Shown here piece by piece: positions 46,998 to 56,996 of a stretch of DNA of 64,000 nt (positions are counted from its first letter, which is position 1; every line of letters starts with the position of its first letter). Under the pieces are notes generated by a model. The model made no database searches, had not been told where the DNA came from, and worked only from the letters and a program-made list of their open reading frames with translations. Source of the DNA: Xanthomonas dyei (GTDB lineage: Bacteria > Pseudomonadota > Gammaproteobacteria > Xanthomonadales > Xanthomonadaceae); the NCBI RefSeq assembly GCF_002939865.1, contig NZ_MDEE01000001.1:496001-560000 (forward strand), written 5' to 3'. A program made the position numbers and the translations under genes.

Positions 46998-49900
46998 TCA
47001 TTGCGTATCGACCAGGCTGATATCGCCTTCGGCAACCGTCCGGGGCACGCCATCGTCGCCAGACGGGCCATTCAATGTCGCCATCACGGCAACCCGCGCC
47101 TCCTCACCCAGGTCGCGCGCACGCATCATGGTCTGCTGCGCGGCACGTGTCTGTGCACCGATCTCGCGCACCGCATCGGCTTCTTCAACCAGCCTGGCGT
47201 GCAGGCCCTGCGCCAACGAGACCAGCACACCGATGCGATCGCGCGTCTCGGTCCATTGCTGCCGGACCCTGCCCAGCGTCGTTTGCGCATCGTCAACGGC
47301 CCTGACCGCCGCAACCTTTCTGGCGGTGTCGTTGGCTGAAGCATCGGCGCCCGACGGCTGCATTTGCAGTGCCTGCAGCGCCTGGCGTCGGTTGTCGGCA
47401 TCGCGCTCGGCGTCTTCGACCGACCGGCGCTCCAGATCAGACACGCGCTGCAGATCCTTCAAACGAGACATCAGGTCGTTCAACCTGTCGTCCACATCCT
47501 GCAGTTGCGCCTCCTGCGCGTCATACGCCTCTTCGATCCGACGCAGGAGCTCGTGGACCGCTTCAACCAGGGAGGACTCGCTTTGTGTAACCCGCTGCAG
47601 GAACTCGAACGCATGCTGAGCGACCGCAATGTCATCCACCCCGCTGGGGCTGGCCATGTGGCTGCGCAGGAGCTGGTGCGCCTGGGCGAGCGCGTCATCG
47701 GCCTGTGTCACCCTGGCGCGATCAGCCTGCAGCGACGCAAGCGCCTGGCGCAAGCTCCACGGTGCAATCGCCACCTCGGTGATGCCCTCGCCTGTCGGTG
47801 CAAGTGCGGCCAGCAGCCGGTCGATGCGTTCGCTTGCCTTGGCCTGTGTCAGGCCCACCTTCTCCAGCAAGGCAGCGCAGTGACCGCGCTGCGCGTCCAC
47901 GCGCTGTGTCTGTTCTTCCAAGCGGGTCAGTTCGCGTGTCAGCGCACGCACGTGCGGACCGTCCGGTAGCGTGCCCGCCTGCACAGACCGTTCGAACACA
48001 TCATCGCGCGCCTCCTGTAATCCTGGGCGTTCACCACGCGGAGAGGCCGGGCCAGGTGGCGGCACCTGCGCCCGCTGAGGTTGCCCCAGCGCCTGCACGC
48101 CGGCCTGCTGCAGGCGGTCCAGTGGGCGGCGTAGCGCACGCGCACCGGCTTCGAGGACTTCCGCCCCCTCGATGCGATCGTACAGCCCGTACCGGAACTG
48201 AATCTCCGCCTCGAACAATTGGTGCGACGCCACCGACGTCGCCGCCACATTCAACAGTGGCAGGCCGACACGGCTGGTGACCGGATTTTCGTCGGTGTTG
48301 TGCACGGCGATGGCCGCAAGCCGGTACAGATCCGGCGATTGCTGAGCATTGATGAGAACGTCCTGCCAGGACATTCCGTCGTTGGACGTGTGCACCCCCA
48401 GTGCCGCTGCCGCCTGTGCATGCTGCCTGGCGACCAGTGCGTCGTTGATCGCCACCATGGCCTGCGGCCGCATCTCAAACACGAAGCGGACCTGATTGAC
48501 ATGCGGGATGTCCTTGAACCTGCGCAACACCTCGTCCAGCCCGGGAATCTTGCGGCGCATCTCGGCAACGTCGCGCAGCTTCTCGCCCAGGGCGTAGTGG
48601 CCGATGGCATGACTGACTACCGCATCCAGCGATTCGCGTCCGAACATGTTGATCTCCACGCGGGCGCCGGGAATGACGCGCGCGCGCTGCTGGATGGCTG
48701 CGGCATCCTGCTGCCGCAGCTGATGCAGCATGTCGACGACCGACGCGCGCTCGGACGGCGTGCCGCCTGTCCATAACGATGCCGACGCAGCATCGGTCGC
48801 GTGCGCGGCCCGCGCCCGTTGTTGTGCCAGAGCTGCCCCAGCAAGCGCCGCGCCAGCTTCGATGGCCAGTGCCTCAGGTCCCTGGATACGTTCGAGCACG
48901 TTGCGCAGCACGACGCTGCGCTCTTGCGGCGTGGCCGGATACTCCATCGCGCCCAGTTCGGCGCTGCCTTCCGGAAAGATGGCCTTGAGCCGCGCACGCA
49001 GCATGTCCCATCCCTGCCGCGTCACTGGCTGCGCTGCGTGCGTATCCAGGGTGCGCTTGTAGCTGGCGGTGCCCAATAACGGGCCTGTGCGCGTATCGTC
49101 CAGTACCGCGTCGGTTGGCAACTGCACGTCGCTGGATGCCACCCGCACGCCTGCCAGCTGCAGCGTGCCGGCACCGGTGGCGGCATTGACCAGCCGCTTG
49201 AAATTGCGTCCCAGCACCGATGTCAATGCGCCGCCCAGATTGATGCCGCTATTCACCTCGGCATTGATGCCGACACGCCCCTGGAATTCCAGCCCGATGA
49301 TGTCTCGCCACGCGTGGTCCAAATGCAATTCCATCTGGCTCCATTGCACCCCCATCTGCGCCGTCACGCCGAACGGCAAAGACGCCGAAACCGCGCTGCG
49401 CGGGGTAGCGGTGGCTGCGCCCGGTGCGACGGGTTGTTTCGCACCGTAGGGATGCCGCACTGCCAGCGGCTGCACGGTCAGGTTGGCGTTGAGCGACGCG
49501 TTGACATTGGTTTCGAACAGATCCAAGCCGATCGCCCCTTCCTCCACGCCTGCGCGTAACAGGTCGGTGGTCTCGCTGGCGTGCCGGTCGAACAACAGCC
49601 TGGCGAATTCGGGAATGGTGTCCGGCGACAGGATGACCGCGGCGCCCACACCATGTTGATAGGTCCCGCCCATCCCGAGATTGGCCGCCCCGCCCCAGGT
49701 TGCAGACACCGTGTTTGCTGAGTCGTCGTGGTACACATGCCCGCCGGTTCCCGGCCCGGGACGAAGATCGATGCGCAGGCCTGCGGTTCCGGACGCGGTC
49801 GCCTTTGCGTGACGCACGAAGAAGGCAACCAGGCCCGCGTCGCCGTCCTTCGAATCGCCGATGCGCTCGACGCCCAGCGCGTGGATGGCCTCACCGCCCA

Positions 49901-52900
49901 TACCGACATTGATCGGATTGACATGCATCCATTGCGCCGAACCCAGCGAGCCGCGCAGTTCGGCCGAGCGCACCCGACTCGAGAAGAAGGTGCTGCGATT
50001 GAACAGGTCTTGCAGCACATCGATCATGCGCGAGGCCATTTCATCCGGGGCGCTCCCCGGCGGCAAGCCAAGACTCTTGAGCAGCTGCAGCTGGCGGGCG
50101 TTGCCGGGCGTGGTGACCTCCTGCCGAAACGTCGACACCACATCATCGAATGCCTCCAGTTCATGCCAGGACGACAGGCCCCACTTGGCCAGCGCATGCA
50201 GCCCGGACTGCTCTCGCCGGGCGACTGCTGACTCCAGCGCGTGCGCATCGTCGACGCCCAGCAGCGCGTTGTACTCGACCAGACCTGCGAGCAGGCAGGC
50301 GCCGCGCAGCGCATTCGGCGCGTCGGCGGCTTGATCCTTCTGGGCGGGCAAGGCGACCTGGACGGTCTTGAGTCGATGGCTGACCTCGCGCAACTCGGCA
50401 AGCAGCGCATGCTCGGTGTCGCTCAACGCCTGCGGATGTAGCGCTGCGCCACCGGCCAGGGCAGCGATGCAATGGTCAAATGACGGCAGCAGGTCATCGT
50501 CTTTCTGGACCGCAACGCGTGTGACCGCAGAGCGCGCCCGCCGCCAAAGTTCAGCGGCGCGATAACTGGCCGTGGAACTTGCGCGCTGGATGGCAGCCCC
50601 GTCCGCCATGGAAAAATCGGCGGCCAGCGCACCTTCGCGGAATCCGATCTTGCGCAGATCGCGCAACAGGCCGGCCAACGCCGTTTCGCGCAACCCGACC
50701 AGCTGCGCGTGCTGATCGGGCGAAAGTCCCTCGACCGGTTGGCGCGGACATGGCGCAGCAGCAATGCGTACCTCCGCAAGCACCGGCAAGGTGTCGAACA
50801 ATTCCAGCGCCAGCAACTGCGCCTGCGCCGCTTCCTGACGGAAGCCGGCAAGCCGTTGTTGTTGCGCAGTGGGTGGCTGTGCCACGCCGGTCCAACCGGC
50901 CATGGTGCGCGCCGCGCCCCCGGCCATGTCGACGGCCACCTGCACGAGCGTGGCAGCCTGCGCGCGACCGCTCTGGGCCAAAACCTGCGTAGTCGAGCGC
51001 AGGGTCAACGGATCGGTGGAGGTGGTGCCCAGCAAGGTAGTGCTGATCGCGGCGTCGTGGTCGGGCGTCCTGATCCGGGTCGCCTGCTGCTGGTTTACCT
51101 GGGCATTGGTCCCGGACTGGGTACCGGCAACAGCCAACGCATCGGGTGACGGATGCACAGCCACGCGTGCCGGCAAGCGGATGCCATCGGCACCGGTCAT
51201 CGCTGGCAATAGGGCGTGCCAGCGCGCGCCGATCTGCAGCTGAAGTTGCCCGGTCCGCGTGCTACGGAGTGCACCGGGCGGCGGAAGCGTCTGTGGCAAG
51301 GTGATCGGTACCACGTCCCACTGCCCATGCTTGGTCAGCCGGTTCAGCTGCGCAGGCCCTTCGCCCGATTGGTTCAAGGCATACAGCACATCGTCCAACC
51401 CGACCGCGATGGCAAGCGGGCGCTCCAGCGCAGGCAACATGCCGAGGTTGCCTTCCGCATCCACCTTGATCAACTTCCGCGACGCCGTCATCACCACCGC
51501 GTTGCGGTCTGCGTGCATGGCCACCTGCGCGACGGCTTCATCGAAGCGGGCAAGCGACGTACAGCGCACCTCCACCACATCCGGCACCACGGCGAGCGGC
51601 CCACCGGAGGGCGTGCTGGGCACCGGATTGGCCGCCAACCAGGTGGTCCGCCCGGGAAGCGTGATCTCGACCAGTTGCGGCGGCTCAGCCAAGAGCGCAA
51701 ACACCGGCCGACGATCGACGAAGCCACGCACCCCGGTATGCAGAGAAACAACACCGGTGAGCGGCGCGCCATCGGCAAGGGTCAAGCGCTCCCATGGCTG
51801 GTCCGGCGCGGGCGAATAGTGCAGCACGCCCTCCAGGTGCCCCAACCGGGCGTGTCCATCCAGCACCACCGGCGACTGTATCGCCTCATCGACAGGCAGC
51901 TGCAGCCCTTGGCTGCGCATCAGCACAAGCGGGCGGTCAAGCATGAACGCCGGCTGGAATCGCGCCTGCCCTGCCGGCCGTTGCAACGAGATGCGGTGCC
52001 CGGCACTGTCTTCCAGCACAAGATGCACACTGTGATCGGTCGCCACCCCCATCGACGTCACCGCCCATCCCTGTGTGCGATCCATCCCTTGCGGCAGCTT
52101 CAGGCGGCGCGCAACGATCGGCCCGCTACCGCGCATATCGGCCTCATAAACGCGCCCTTTGTCATCGAGCACCAGCGCAGCCTCGCCGTCAGGATGGGCC
52201 AGCGGCAACACATCGACCGGCAGCGCAGGCGTCGATTCGAACGCGGGCCCACCCTGCACCGGGCGCAGCAGCTCCACCACCCGGCCGGGGCTGTCCTCAT
52301 CGCAGCGGCGCAGCACGCCGTCATGAAGCATGCACGGCCGGCCATCTGCATCGAAGCGCAGCACGGCACCGGCAGGCGGATTGTCCACGCTGACGGAGAT
52401 CTGCTCGCTGACGGCACGCCAGCAGTGTGCGCCCGCCTGCAGATACACCGCACCATCGGCCTGCCGCCCGAGCATGCGGATATCCACGTGCGCACGGCAG
52501 CTGGCGGGTAGCGGAACCGGTGCCCAGCCCTGGCTCGCATCGGCACGATGCAGCTGGTTGGCACGATAGGTGAAGCATTGGCCATCGGCCGCCTGCCAGA
52601 TGCCGGTCAGCAGACCAATCGGCGGCTCGGCAAGCTGACTGGCGATCTGGTCGGCTGTCGGCGCCGTACCAGTGCGGCGTTCGACGTCCGGATGCACGGT
52701 CAACCCTGCGATCAGCAAACCCGGCGTTGTGGTGAAAAACGCCTCGTTGCGTGGCATCCGCGGGTCCTTGGGATCGGCCACATAGCGCAGCAGACGTCCA
52801 CCGCCGCCCAGCGCCGATTCGCTCTGGATCGCCGGTCGACGCGCAAGACAGGCGTCGATCATGCGTGCGACATCGCGATCCGACGCCGCCGAGCCGTCGA

Positions 52901-53132
52901 ATTGCACACCGACACGTCGGCCATGCTGCGACTGGGAACTGCGCACGCGGACCGTGGCGGCCGAGGTGCTGGACGCGCCTCGCCTTACCGGCAAGTCGGC
53001 CAGCGCATGCGGCGCAGGCTCGGAGGACGGCGCCTGCGGTGCGGGTGTGGTCGGCATCGGCGCGTCGACTGACGCTGGTGTCGGCAGCAGCCCAGACGCA
53101 CGCGATGATGCGATGGAATTGTGTGTGGTCAT
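46998..53132 (-). CDS. xopAM: XopAM, AvrE/DspE-family type III effector
   Basis: A 2044-residue protein recognised as an AvrE/DspE-family type III effector, called XopAM in Xanthomonas. The N terminus (MTTHNSIASSRASGLLPTP) is rich in Ser, Pro and Ala, as expected for type III secretion. Residues about 90-640 look like a beta-propeller. Two WxxxE motifs are seen, WHELE at 989-993 and WSQME at 1264-1268, as in the family. The C-terminal ~350 residues are strongly helical and probably coiled-coil (for example EEAYDAQEAQLQDVDDRLND). Family members form solute-permeable channels in plant membranes and help create the wet apoplast. Start at 53132 is the first ATG after an HrpX-type promoter 435 bases away. 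No chaperone gene is adjacent. Confidence 0.88.
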   Translation of the reverse strand: MTTHNSIASSRASGLLPTPASVDAPMPTTPAPQAPSSEPAPHALADLPVRRGASSTSAATVRVRSSQSQHGRRVGVQFDGSAASDRDVARMIDACLARRPAIQSESALGGGGRLLRYVADPKDPRMPRNEAFFTTTPGLLIAGLTVHPDVERRTGTAPTADQIASQLAEPPIGLLTGIWQAADGQCFTYRANQLHRADASQGWAPVPLPASCRAHVDIRMLGRQADGAVYLQAGAHCWRAVSEQISVSVDNPPAGAVLRFDADGRPCMLHDGVLRRCDEDSPGRVVELLRPVQGGPAFESTPALPVDVLPLAHPDGEAALVLDDKGRVYEADMRGSGPIVARRLKLPQGMDRTQGWAVTSMGVATDHSVHLVLEDSAGHRISLQRPAGQARFQPAFMLDRPLVLMRSQGLQLPVDEAIQSPVVLDGHARLGHLEGVLHYSPAPDQPWERLTLADGAPLTGVVSLHTGVRGFVDRRPVFALLAEPPQLVEITLPGRTTWLAANPVPSTPSGGPLAVVPDVVEVRCTSLARFDEAVAQVAMHADRNAVVMTASRKLIKVDAEGNLGMLPALERPLAIAVGLDDVLYALNQSGEGPAQLNRLTKHGQWDVVPITLPQTLPPPGALRSTRTGQLQLQIGARWHALLPAMTGADGIRLPARVAVHPSPDALAVAGTQSGTNAQVNQQQATRIRTPDHDAAISTTLLGTTSTDPLTLRSTTQVLAQSGRAQAATLVQVAVDMAGGAARTMAGWTGVAQPPTAQQQRLAGFRQEAAQAQLLALELFDTLPVLAEVRIAAAPCPRQPVEGLSPDQHAQLVGLRETALAGLLRDLRKIGFREGALAADFSMADGAAIQRASSTASYRAAELWRRARSAVTRVAVQKDDDLLPSFDHCIAALAGGAALHPQALSDTEHALLAELREVSHRLKTVQVALPAQKDQAADAPNALRGACLLAGLVEYNALLGVDDAHALESAVARREQSGLHALAKWGLSSWHELEAFDDVVSTFRQEVTTPGNARQLQLLKSLGLPPGSAPDEMASRMIDVLQDLFNRSTFFSSRVRSAELRGSLGSAQWMHVNPINVGMGGEAIHALGVERIGDSKDGDAGLVAFFVRHAKATASGTAGLRIDLRPGPGTGGHVYHDDSANTVSATWGGAANLGMGGTYQHGVGAAVILSPDTIPEFARLLFDRHASETTDLLRAGVEEGAIGLDLFETNVNASLNANLTVQPLAVRHPYGAKQPVAPGAATATPRSAVSASLPFGVTAQMGVQWSQMELHLDHAWRDIIGLEFQGRVGINAEVNSGINLGGALTSVLGRNFKRLVNAATGAGTLQLAGVRVASSDVQLPTDAVLDDTRTGPLLGTASYKRTLDTHAAQPVTRQGWDMLRARLKAIFPEGSAELGAMEYPATPQERSVVLRNVLERIQGPEALAIEAGAALAGAALAQQRARAAHATDAASASLWTGGTPSERASVVDMLHQLRQQDAAAIQQRARVIPGARVEINMFGRESLDAVVSHAIGHYALGEKLRDVAEMRRKIPGLDEVLRRFKDIPHVNQVRFVFEMRPQAMVAINDALVARQHAQAAAALGVHTSNDGMSWQDVLINAQQSPDLYRLAAIAVHNTDENPVTSRVGLPLLNVAATSVASHQLFEAEIQFRYGLYDRIEGAEVLEAGARALRRPLDRLQQAGVQALGQPQRAQVPPPGPASPRGERPGLQEARDDVFERSVQAGTLPDGPHVRALTRELTRLEEQTQRVDAQRGHCAALLEKVGLTQAKASERIDRLLAALAPTGEGITEVAIAPWSLRQALASLQADRARVTQADDALAQAHQLLRSHMASPSGVDDIAVAQHAFEFLQRVTQSESSLVEAVHELLRRIEEAYDAQEAQLQDVDDRLNDLMSRLKDLQRVSDLERRSVEDAERDADNRRQALQALQMQPSGADASANDTARKVAAVRAVDDAQTTLGRVRQQWTETRDRIGVLVSLAQGLHARLVEEADAVREIGAQTRAAQQTMMRARDLGEEARVAVMATLNGPSGDDGVPRTVAEGDISLVDTQ

Positions 53133-53566
53133 CGAACGATCCAAAATTAGGATGCGCGGCGCGAAATCTGTGCGGTGACGCCTCACATCGAGTGAAGTAC
53201 CAGAGCCGTGCATCACGACCAGGCAGGCCTGTGGATGCTTCACGCTGCACAACGCGTGCGCGAGGCAATCCATTCGGCTCGATCGGCAGCACTCAATCTG
53301 GCGCGGGTAACGCCGAGGCACGCAGTGGCGCACTGATGCACCACCAGCTCATGCCAAACGTGGAATCCTCCAGAGACGCGCGCTTACGCGAGCGTCGGCA
53401 CACCGATGGCGTGCACGCGATGGAACAGGCTCTCGCCACCGAGCGTGACGCTGTTGTCTTGACGCCATTAAGCGCATGTCGCCCTCCCTCCCAGAAGAGA
53501 TGACACCTTGTCAGCATGTCGGGTTGCCGGCGCGTCGGGCATCCAACGTGTCGCCGTCCCGCTAAC
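53133..53566 (-). other. Long leader upstream of xopAM
   Basis: About 430 bases between the PIP-controlled promoter and the xopAM start codon. Small frames occur, for example 53293-53568 with a TTG start, but their composition (Arg and Cys rich) is not protein-like and they do not resemble a secretion chaperone. No riboswitch or hairpin was recognised. Confidence 0.5.
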
Positions 53567-53627
53567 AAGATAGTGCGCTGAAGATCGCGCGGAACTTCAC
53601 ATGCGAAACGTTGCGCGAGATGGCGAA
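53567..53627 (-). promoter_or_regulatory. HrpX-type PIP box and -10 box of xopAM
   Basis: On the minus strand, TTCGC-N15-TTCGC (plus-strand GCGAA at 53603-53607 and 53623-53627) is a perfect plant-inducible promoter box. Exactly 30 bases further, TATCTT (53567-53572) fits the YANNNT -10 box. This is the known arrangement of HrpX-activated promoters. It points toward xopAM, whose start codon is 435 bases downstream. Confidence 0.9.
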
Positions 53628-53679
53628 GCGCGACATCGTTTGAATTGCGACCTTATCGGTCAGTTGCGACCTGTGTCGC

Positions 53680-56208
53680 CTAAACGATCAACGCCGCTAG
53701 AAACGCAGCGGTACGGCTATGGGCGTGTTGCGCCACTTGCGCCGGCGTGCCTGCAACCACCACGTTGCCGCCGGCATCGCCCGCGCCCGGCCCCATGTCC
53801 AGCACCCAATCGCTGCTGGCAGCCACGCGCATGTCGTGCTCGACCACGATCACCGTATTGCCGGCGTCCACCAGTCCTTGCAGCTGGGTCATCAAGGTAT
53901 CCACATCGGCCGGATGCAGGCCGGTGGTGGGCTCGTCCAGCACGTAGACGGTGTCGCGCCGCTGGGCGCGTTGCAGTTCGGTGGCCAGCTTGATGCGCTG
54001 CGCTTCGCCACCGGACAACTCGGTGGCCGGCTGGCCCAGACGCAGATACCCCAGCCCCACTTCGCGCAAGACCTGCAGCGGCCGCAGCACGCTGGCGTCG
54101 TCGGCAAAAAATGCCACCGCCTGATCCACCGTCATCGCCAACACCTGCGCGATGGTGTGCCCGCGCAGTTCGATCTCCAGCGTCTTGGCGTTGTAGCGCG
54201 CGCCGTGGCAGGTGGGGCACGGCGCATACACGCTAGGCATGAACAGCAGTTCCACCGACACCGAACCTTCGCCTTCGCAAGTGGCGCAGCGGCCCTTGGC
54301 GACGTTGAAGGAGAATTGCCCGGGGTCGTAGCGACGGCGGCGCGCAGTGGGCGTGGCCGCAAACAACTTGCGCACCGGATCGAACAAGCCGGTGTAGGTG
54401 GCAAGGTTGGACCGCGGCGTGCGACCGATCGGTTTCTGATCCACGCGCACCAGCCGGCGCACGCGATCGAGCCCGCCGACGATCGCACCACCCAACGGCA
54501 CCTGCGTGCCGCGCTCCAAGGGGTCCAGCGCGTCGTCCTCTTCAGACGCTGCATGACCAAGATGCGCGGCCAGCAATTCCACCAGCGCCTGGCTCACCAG
54601 CGACGATTTGCCCGAGCCGGACACACCGGTCACCGTGGTGAACACGCCCAACGGCAGATCCACATCCAGCGCGTGCACGTTGTTGCGGGTGATGCCGCGC
54701 AGCTGCAGCCAACCGGTCGCGGCGCGCGCATGGCTTAGCACCGCCGGTGGCGTGCCGAACAGATAACGCCGCGTGGACGATGCCTCCACCGCGTCCAGAC
54801 CCGCTGGCGGGCCGCTGTAAAGCACCTGCCCGCCATGGACGCCGGCCGCAGGACCCACGTCCACGATCCAGTCGGCATGGCGGATCACATCCACCTCGTG
54901 CTCGACCACGAACACCGAATTACCCGCCGCCTTCAACTGGTCCAGCGCACCCAGCAGCGCCTGCGCGTCGGCCGGGTGCAAGCCCGCCGATGGCTCGTCC
55001 ATCACGTACACCACGCCGAACAACTGCGAGCGGATCTGCGTGGCTAGCCGCAGGCGTTGCAGCTCACCCGGCGACAGCGTAGGCGTGCTGCGCTCCAGGC
55101 TGAGATAGCCCAGGCCCAGCGCCTGCACCACGGCGATCCGCGCACGTAGATCTGCGGCAATCCGTTGCGCGGCGATCACCTGTTCCGGGTGCTGCGCGGC
55201 GCCCTTCTTCTTTGCCTGCGTGCGCACATCGGCATCGGCAGCCGGGCGCAACAGCTCGGCCACCTCATCCAGCGGCCTGCGCGACAGCTCGCCGATATCC
55301 AGCCCGGCAAAGGTCACCGACAACGCCTCGCGTCGCAGCCGCTTGCCATCGCATTGCGGGCACAGCGTACTGACCAGATACTGCGCCACGCGCTTTTTCA
55401 TCTGCGCGCTCTGCGTGCTGGCAAAGGTGTGCAACACATAGCGCCGCGCACTGGTAAAGGTACCCATGTAGCTGGGCTCTTCCTTGCGTTTGAGTGCGCG
55501 CTTGACCTCGGCCAGGCTGTAACCGGCATACACCGGCACCACCGGTTGCTCATCGGTGTACAGAATCCAGTCGCGGGTTTTCTTCGGCAGCGTGTGCCAC
55601 GGCACATCTACATCGTGGCCCAGCGTGGTGAGGATGTCGCGCTGATTCTGCCCATGCCAGGCGCCCGGCCAGGCGGCTACCGCGCGCTCGCGGATGCTCA
55701 GGCTGCGGTCGAGCACTATGGTGGCTTCGGTGGCGTCGTAGATGCGGCCCAGGCCGTGACAGGTGGGACAGGCGCCGGCCGGCGTATTGGGCGAAAATCC
55801 GTCTGCATAGATGATGTCCTGCCCCGGCGGATAACTGCCCGCACGCGAATACAGCATGCGCAGCGAGTTGGAGATGGTGGTGACGCTGCCTACCGAGGAG
55901 CGCGCACTCGGCGCGCCGCGTGCCTGCTGCAGCGCCACCGCTGGCGGTAGCCCGTCGATGGCATCCACCTCCGGCACGCCCACCTGGTCGATCAGGCGAC
56001 GCGCATACGGCGAAATCGAATCCAGATAGCGCCGCTGCGCCTCGGCGAAAATAGTGCCGAACGCCAGCGACGACTTGCCCGAACCAGAGACGCCGGTGAA
56101 CACCACCAACGCATCGCGCGGAATGTCCACGTCCACATTCTTGAGGTTGTGCTCGCGCGCACCGCGCACACGCACCAGGCCGGAGGACGACGAGATTGCG
56201 TTGGACAT
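53680..56208 (-). CDS. uvrA2: UvrA2, excinuclease subunit A paralogue
   Basis: An 842-residue UvrA-family ATPase. Two ABC modules are present: Walker [10 protein letters not shown] twice, and signature motifs [12 protein letters not shown] and [12 protein letters not shown], with DEPSAGLHP and DEPTTGLHP Walker B/H regions. Zinc-binding [19 protein letters not shown] and CPTCHGARY are seen. The protein is about 100 residues shorter than canonical UvrA (~940), as in the UvrA2 class that lacks the UvrB-binding domain. Its role may be in binding unusual DNA adducts or antibiotic damage rather than standard nucleotide excision repair. Start at ATG 56208; a GTG at 56214 is an alternative. Confidence 0.9.
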   Translation of the reverse strand: MSNAISSSSGLVRVRGAREHNLKNVDVDIPRDALVVFTGVSGSGKSSLAFGTIFAEAQRRYLDSISPYARRLIDQVGVPEVDAIDGLPPAVALQQARGAPSARSSVGSVTTISNSLRMLYSRAGSYPPGQDIIYADGFSPNTPAGACPTCHGLGRIYDATEATIVLDRSLSIRERAVAAWPGAWHGQNQRDILTTLGHDVDVPWHTLPKKTRDWILYTDEQPVVPVYAGYSLAEVKRALKRKEEPSYMGTFTSARRYVLHTFASTQSAQMKKRVAQYLVSTLCPQCDGKRLRREALSVTFAGLDIGELSRRPLDEVAELLRPAADADVRTQAKKKGAAQHPEQVIAAQRIAADLRARIAVVQALGLGYLSLERSTPTLSPGELQRLRLATQIRSQLFGVVYVMDEPSAGLHPADAQALLGALDQLKAAGNSVFVVEHEVDVIRHADWIVDVGPAAGVHGGQVLYSGPPAGLDAVEASSTRRYLFGTPPAVLSHARAATGWLQLRGITRNNVHALDVDLPLGVFTTVTGVSGSGKSSLVSQALVELLAAHLGHAASEEDDALDPLERGTQVPLGGAIVGGLDRVRRLVRVDQKPIGRTPRSNLATYTGLFDPVRKLFAATPTARRRRYDPGQFSFNVAKGRCATCEGEGSVSVELLFMPSVYAPCPTCHGARYNAKTLEIELRGHTIAQVLAMTVDQAVAFFADDASVLRPLQVLREVGLGYLRLGQPATELSGGEAQRIKLATELQRAQRRDTVYVLDEPTTGLHPADVDTLMTQLQGLVDAGNTVIVVEHDMRVAASSDWVLDMGPGAGDAGGNVVVAGTPAQVAQHAHSRTAAFLAALIV

Positions 56209-56330
56209 GACCACCAGACCGACTTTCGGGAGCGCACTAGCCTAGCGCGGCGCGCATGCAGCCGATGTCGTCGTGGCATCGCTCGGTGCAGCCGAGTGCT
56301 TGGGGTCAACAGCCTAGGTCGGTCGAAGGC

Positions 56331-56433
56331 GCGGTGCCCTCACCGCTCGCGGGACACGCCGTGAATCCGTCCGTGGAGGCTCGGTGGCGGCATGCATGCC
56401 GCCACACGGTCCCGCAAGCGGCGAGGACACCGC
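56331..56433. repeat. ~100-bp palindromic repeat, copy D
   Basis: Left arm GCGGTGCCCTCACCGC and right arm GCGGCGAGGACACCGC are inverse with few mismatches. The middle (GGGACACGCCGTGAATCCGT, then GTGGCGGCATGCATGCCGCC) lies in the opposite orientation to copy C. Confidence 0.8.
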
Positions 56434-56530
56434 ACCAGAGAGTTGGTCGGTCACTAGATGAAAAGCGGGCCATTTCGCGACCTGCGTTGGCTTGCTGGTA
56501 CGAGTCGCACAGATGCATTTGAGCCAGCGA

Positions 56531-56682
56531 GTTAAGAGCGGCTAGCAACACGTAGCGAGCAGTCGTCAAGTGGGTGCGGACGGCGCGCAGGAACCGGAGT
56601 GTACGAGTGGTCCATGCCGATTCCGAGCACCGGCCGCGCCCGCCTGGCGGTGAACACAGTCGTTTTGGTAGCTGCTCTAAAA
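56531..56682. repeat. ~150-bp MITE-like repeat, copy 3
   Basis: The most complete copy. Its ends, TTAAGAGCGGCTAGCA and GTAGCTGCTCTAAAA, are imperfect inverted repeats. Between them lie CGTAGCGAGCAGTCG, GACGGCGCGCAGGAACCGGA, GTACGAGTGG and CACCGGCCGCGCCCGCCTGG, shared with copies 1 and 2. Confidence 0.8.
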
Positions 56683-56726
56683 GCACACCATGCATCTTGC
56701 GACTCTGCGCACCGACCATCTCCGGT

Positions 56727-56833
56727 GGTCCTTGCCAGCCCACCGTCGCGGGACCTTACGCGGCATGGATGCCGCGTAAGAGCTTACAAGGACGTACTTG
56801 CAGCGTGTCCCGCGATGGTGGGCGGACAAGGGC
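56727..56833. repeat. ~100-bp palindromic repeat, copy E
   Basis: Arms GGTCCTTGCCAGCCCACC and GGTGGGCGGACAAGGGCC are imperfect inverses, like copy B. The inner palindrome TTACGCGGCATGGATGCCGC and GCGTGTCCCGCG are shared with other copies. Confidence 0.78.
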
Positions 56834-56925
56834 CCTGCAGCCAAGCCGCAACTCAGCCGCTCTGCAGCGCTACAACCGACGTATCCACACCGTAAATCGC
56901 ACCTGGCAACCCGGTCGTGGATCGA

Positions 56926-56990
56926 TGGGAACCACACCCCGGCCGCGCGCACCTGGCGGTGAGCGCAGTCGTGTTGCCGGCTGCTCTGCA
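56926..56990. repeat. ~150-bp MITE-like repeat, copy 4 (partial)
   Basis: Only the right half is present: CACCCCGGCCGCGCGCACCTG, GGTGAGCGCAGTCGTG and the end GGCTGCTCTG. It stops about seven bases before the stop codon of the HD-domain gene at 56997. Confidence 0.65.
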
Positions 56991-56996
56991 ACGCGC

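Larger units (their letters stand above)
56209..56996. other. Repeat-rich intergenic island
   Basis: A 788-base gap between uvrA2 and the HD-domain gene, both minus strand. It holds copies D and E of the ~100-bp palindromic repeat and copies 3 and 4 of the ~150-bp repeat. No gene is seen. The segment 56440-56530 has no match elsewhere that I recognise. Confidence 0.6.

Noticed and set aside
53293-53568. 91-codon frame between the PIP promoter and xopAM, possible chaperone
   Set aside because: It starts with TTG, is rich in Arg, Cys and Ser, and lacks the acidic small-protein character of type III chaperones. Its frame has no similarity to DspF that I can see.
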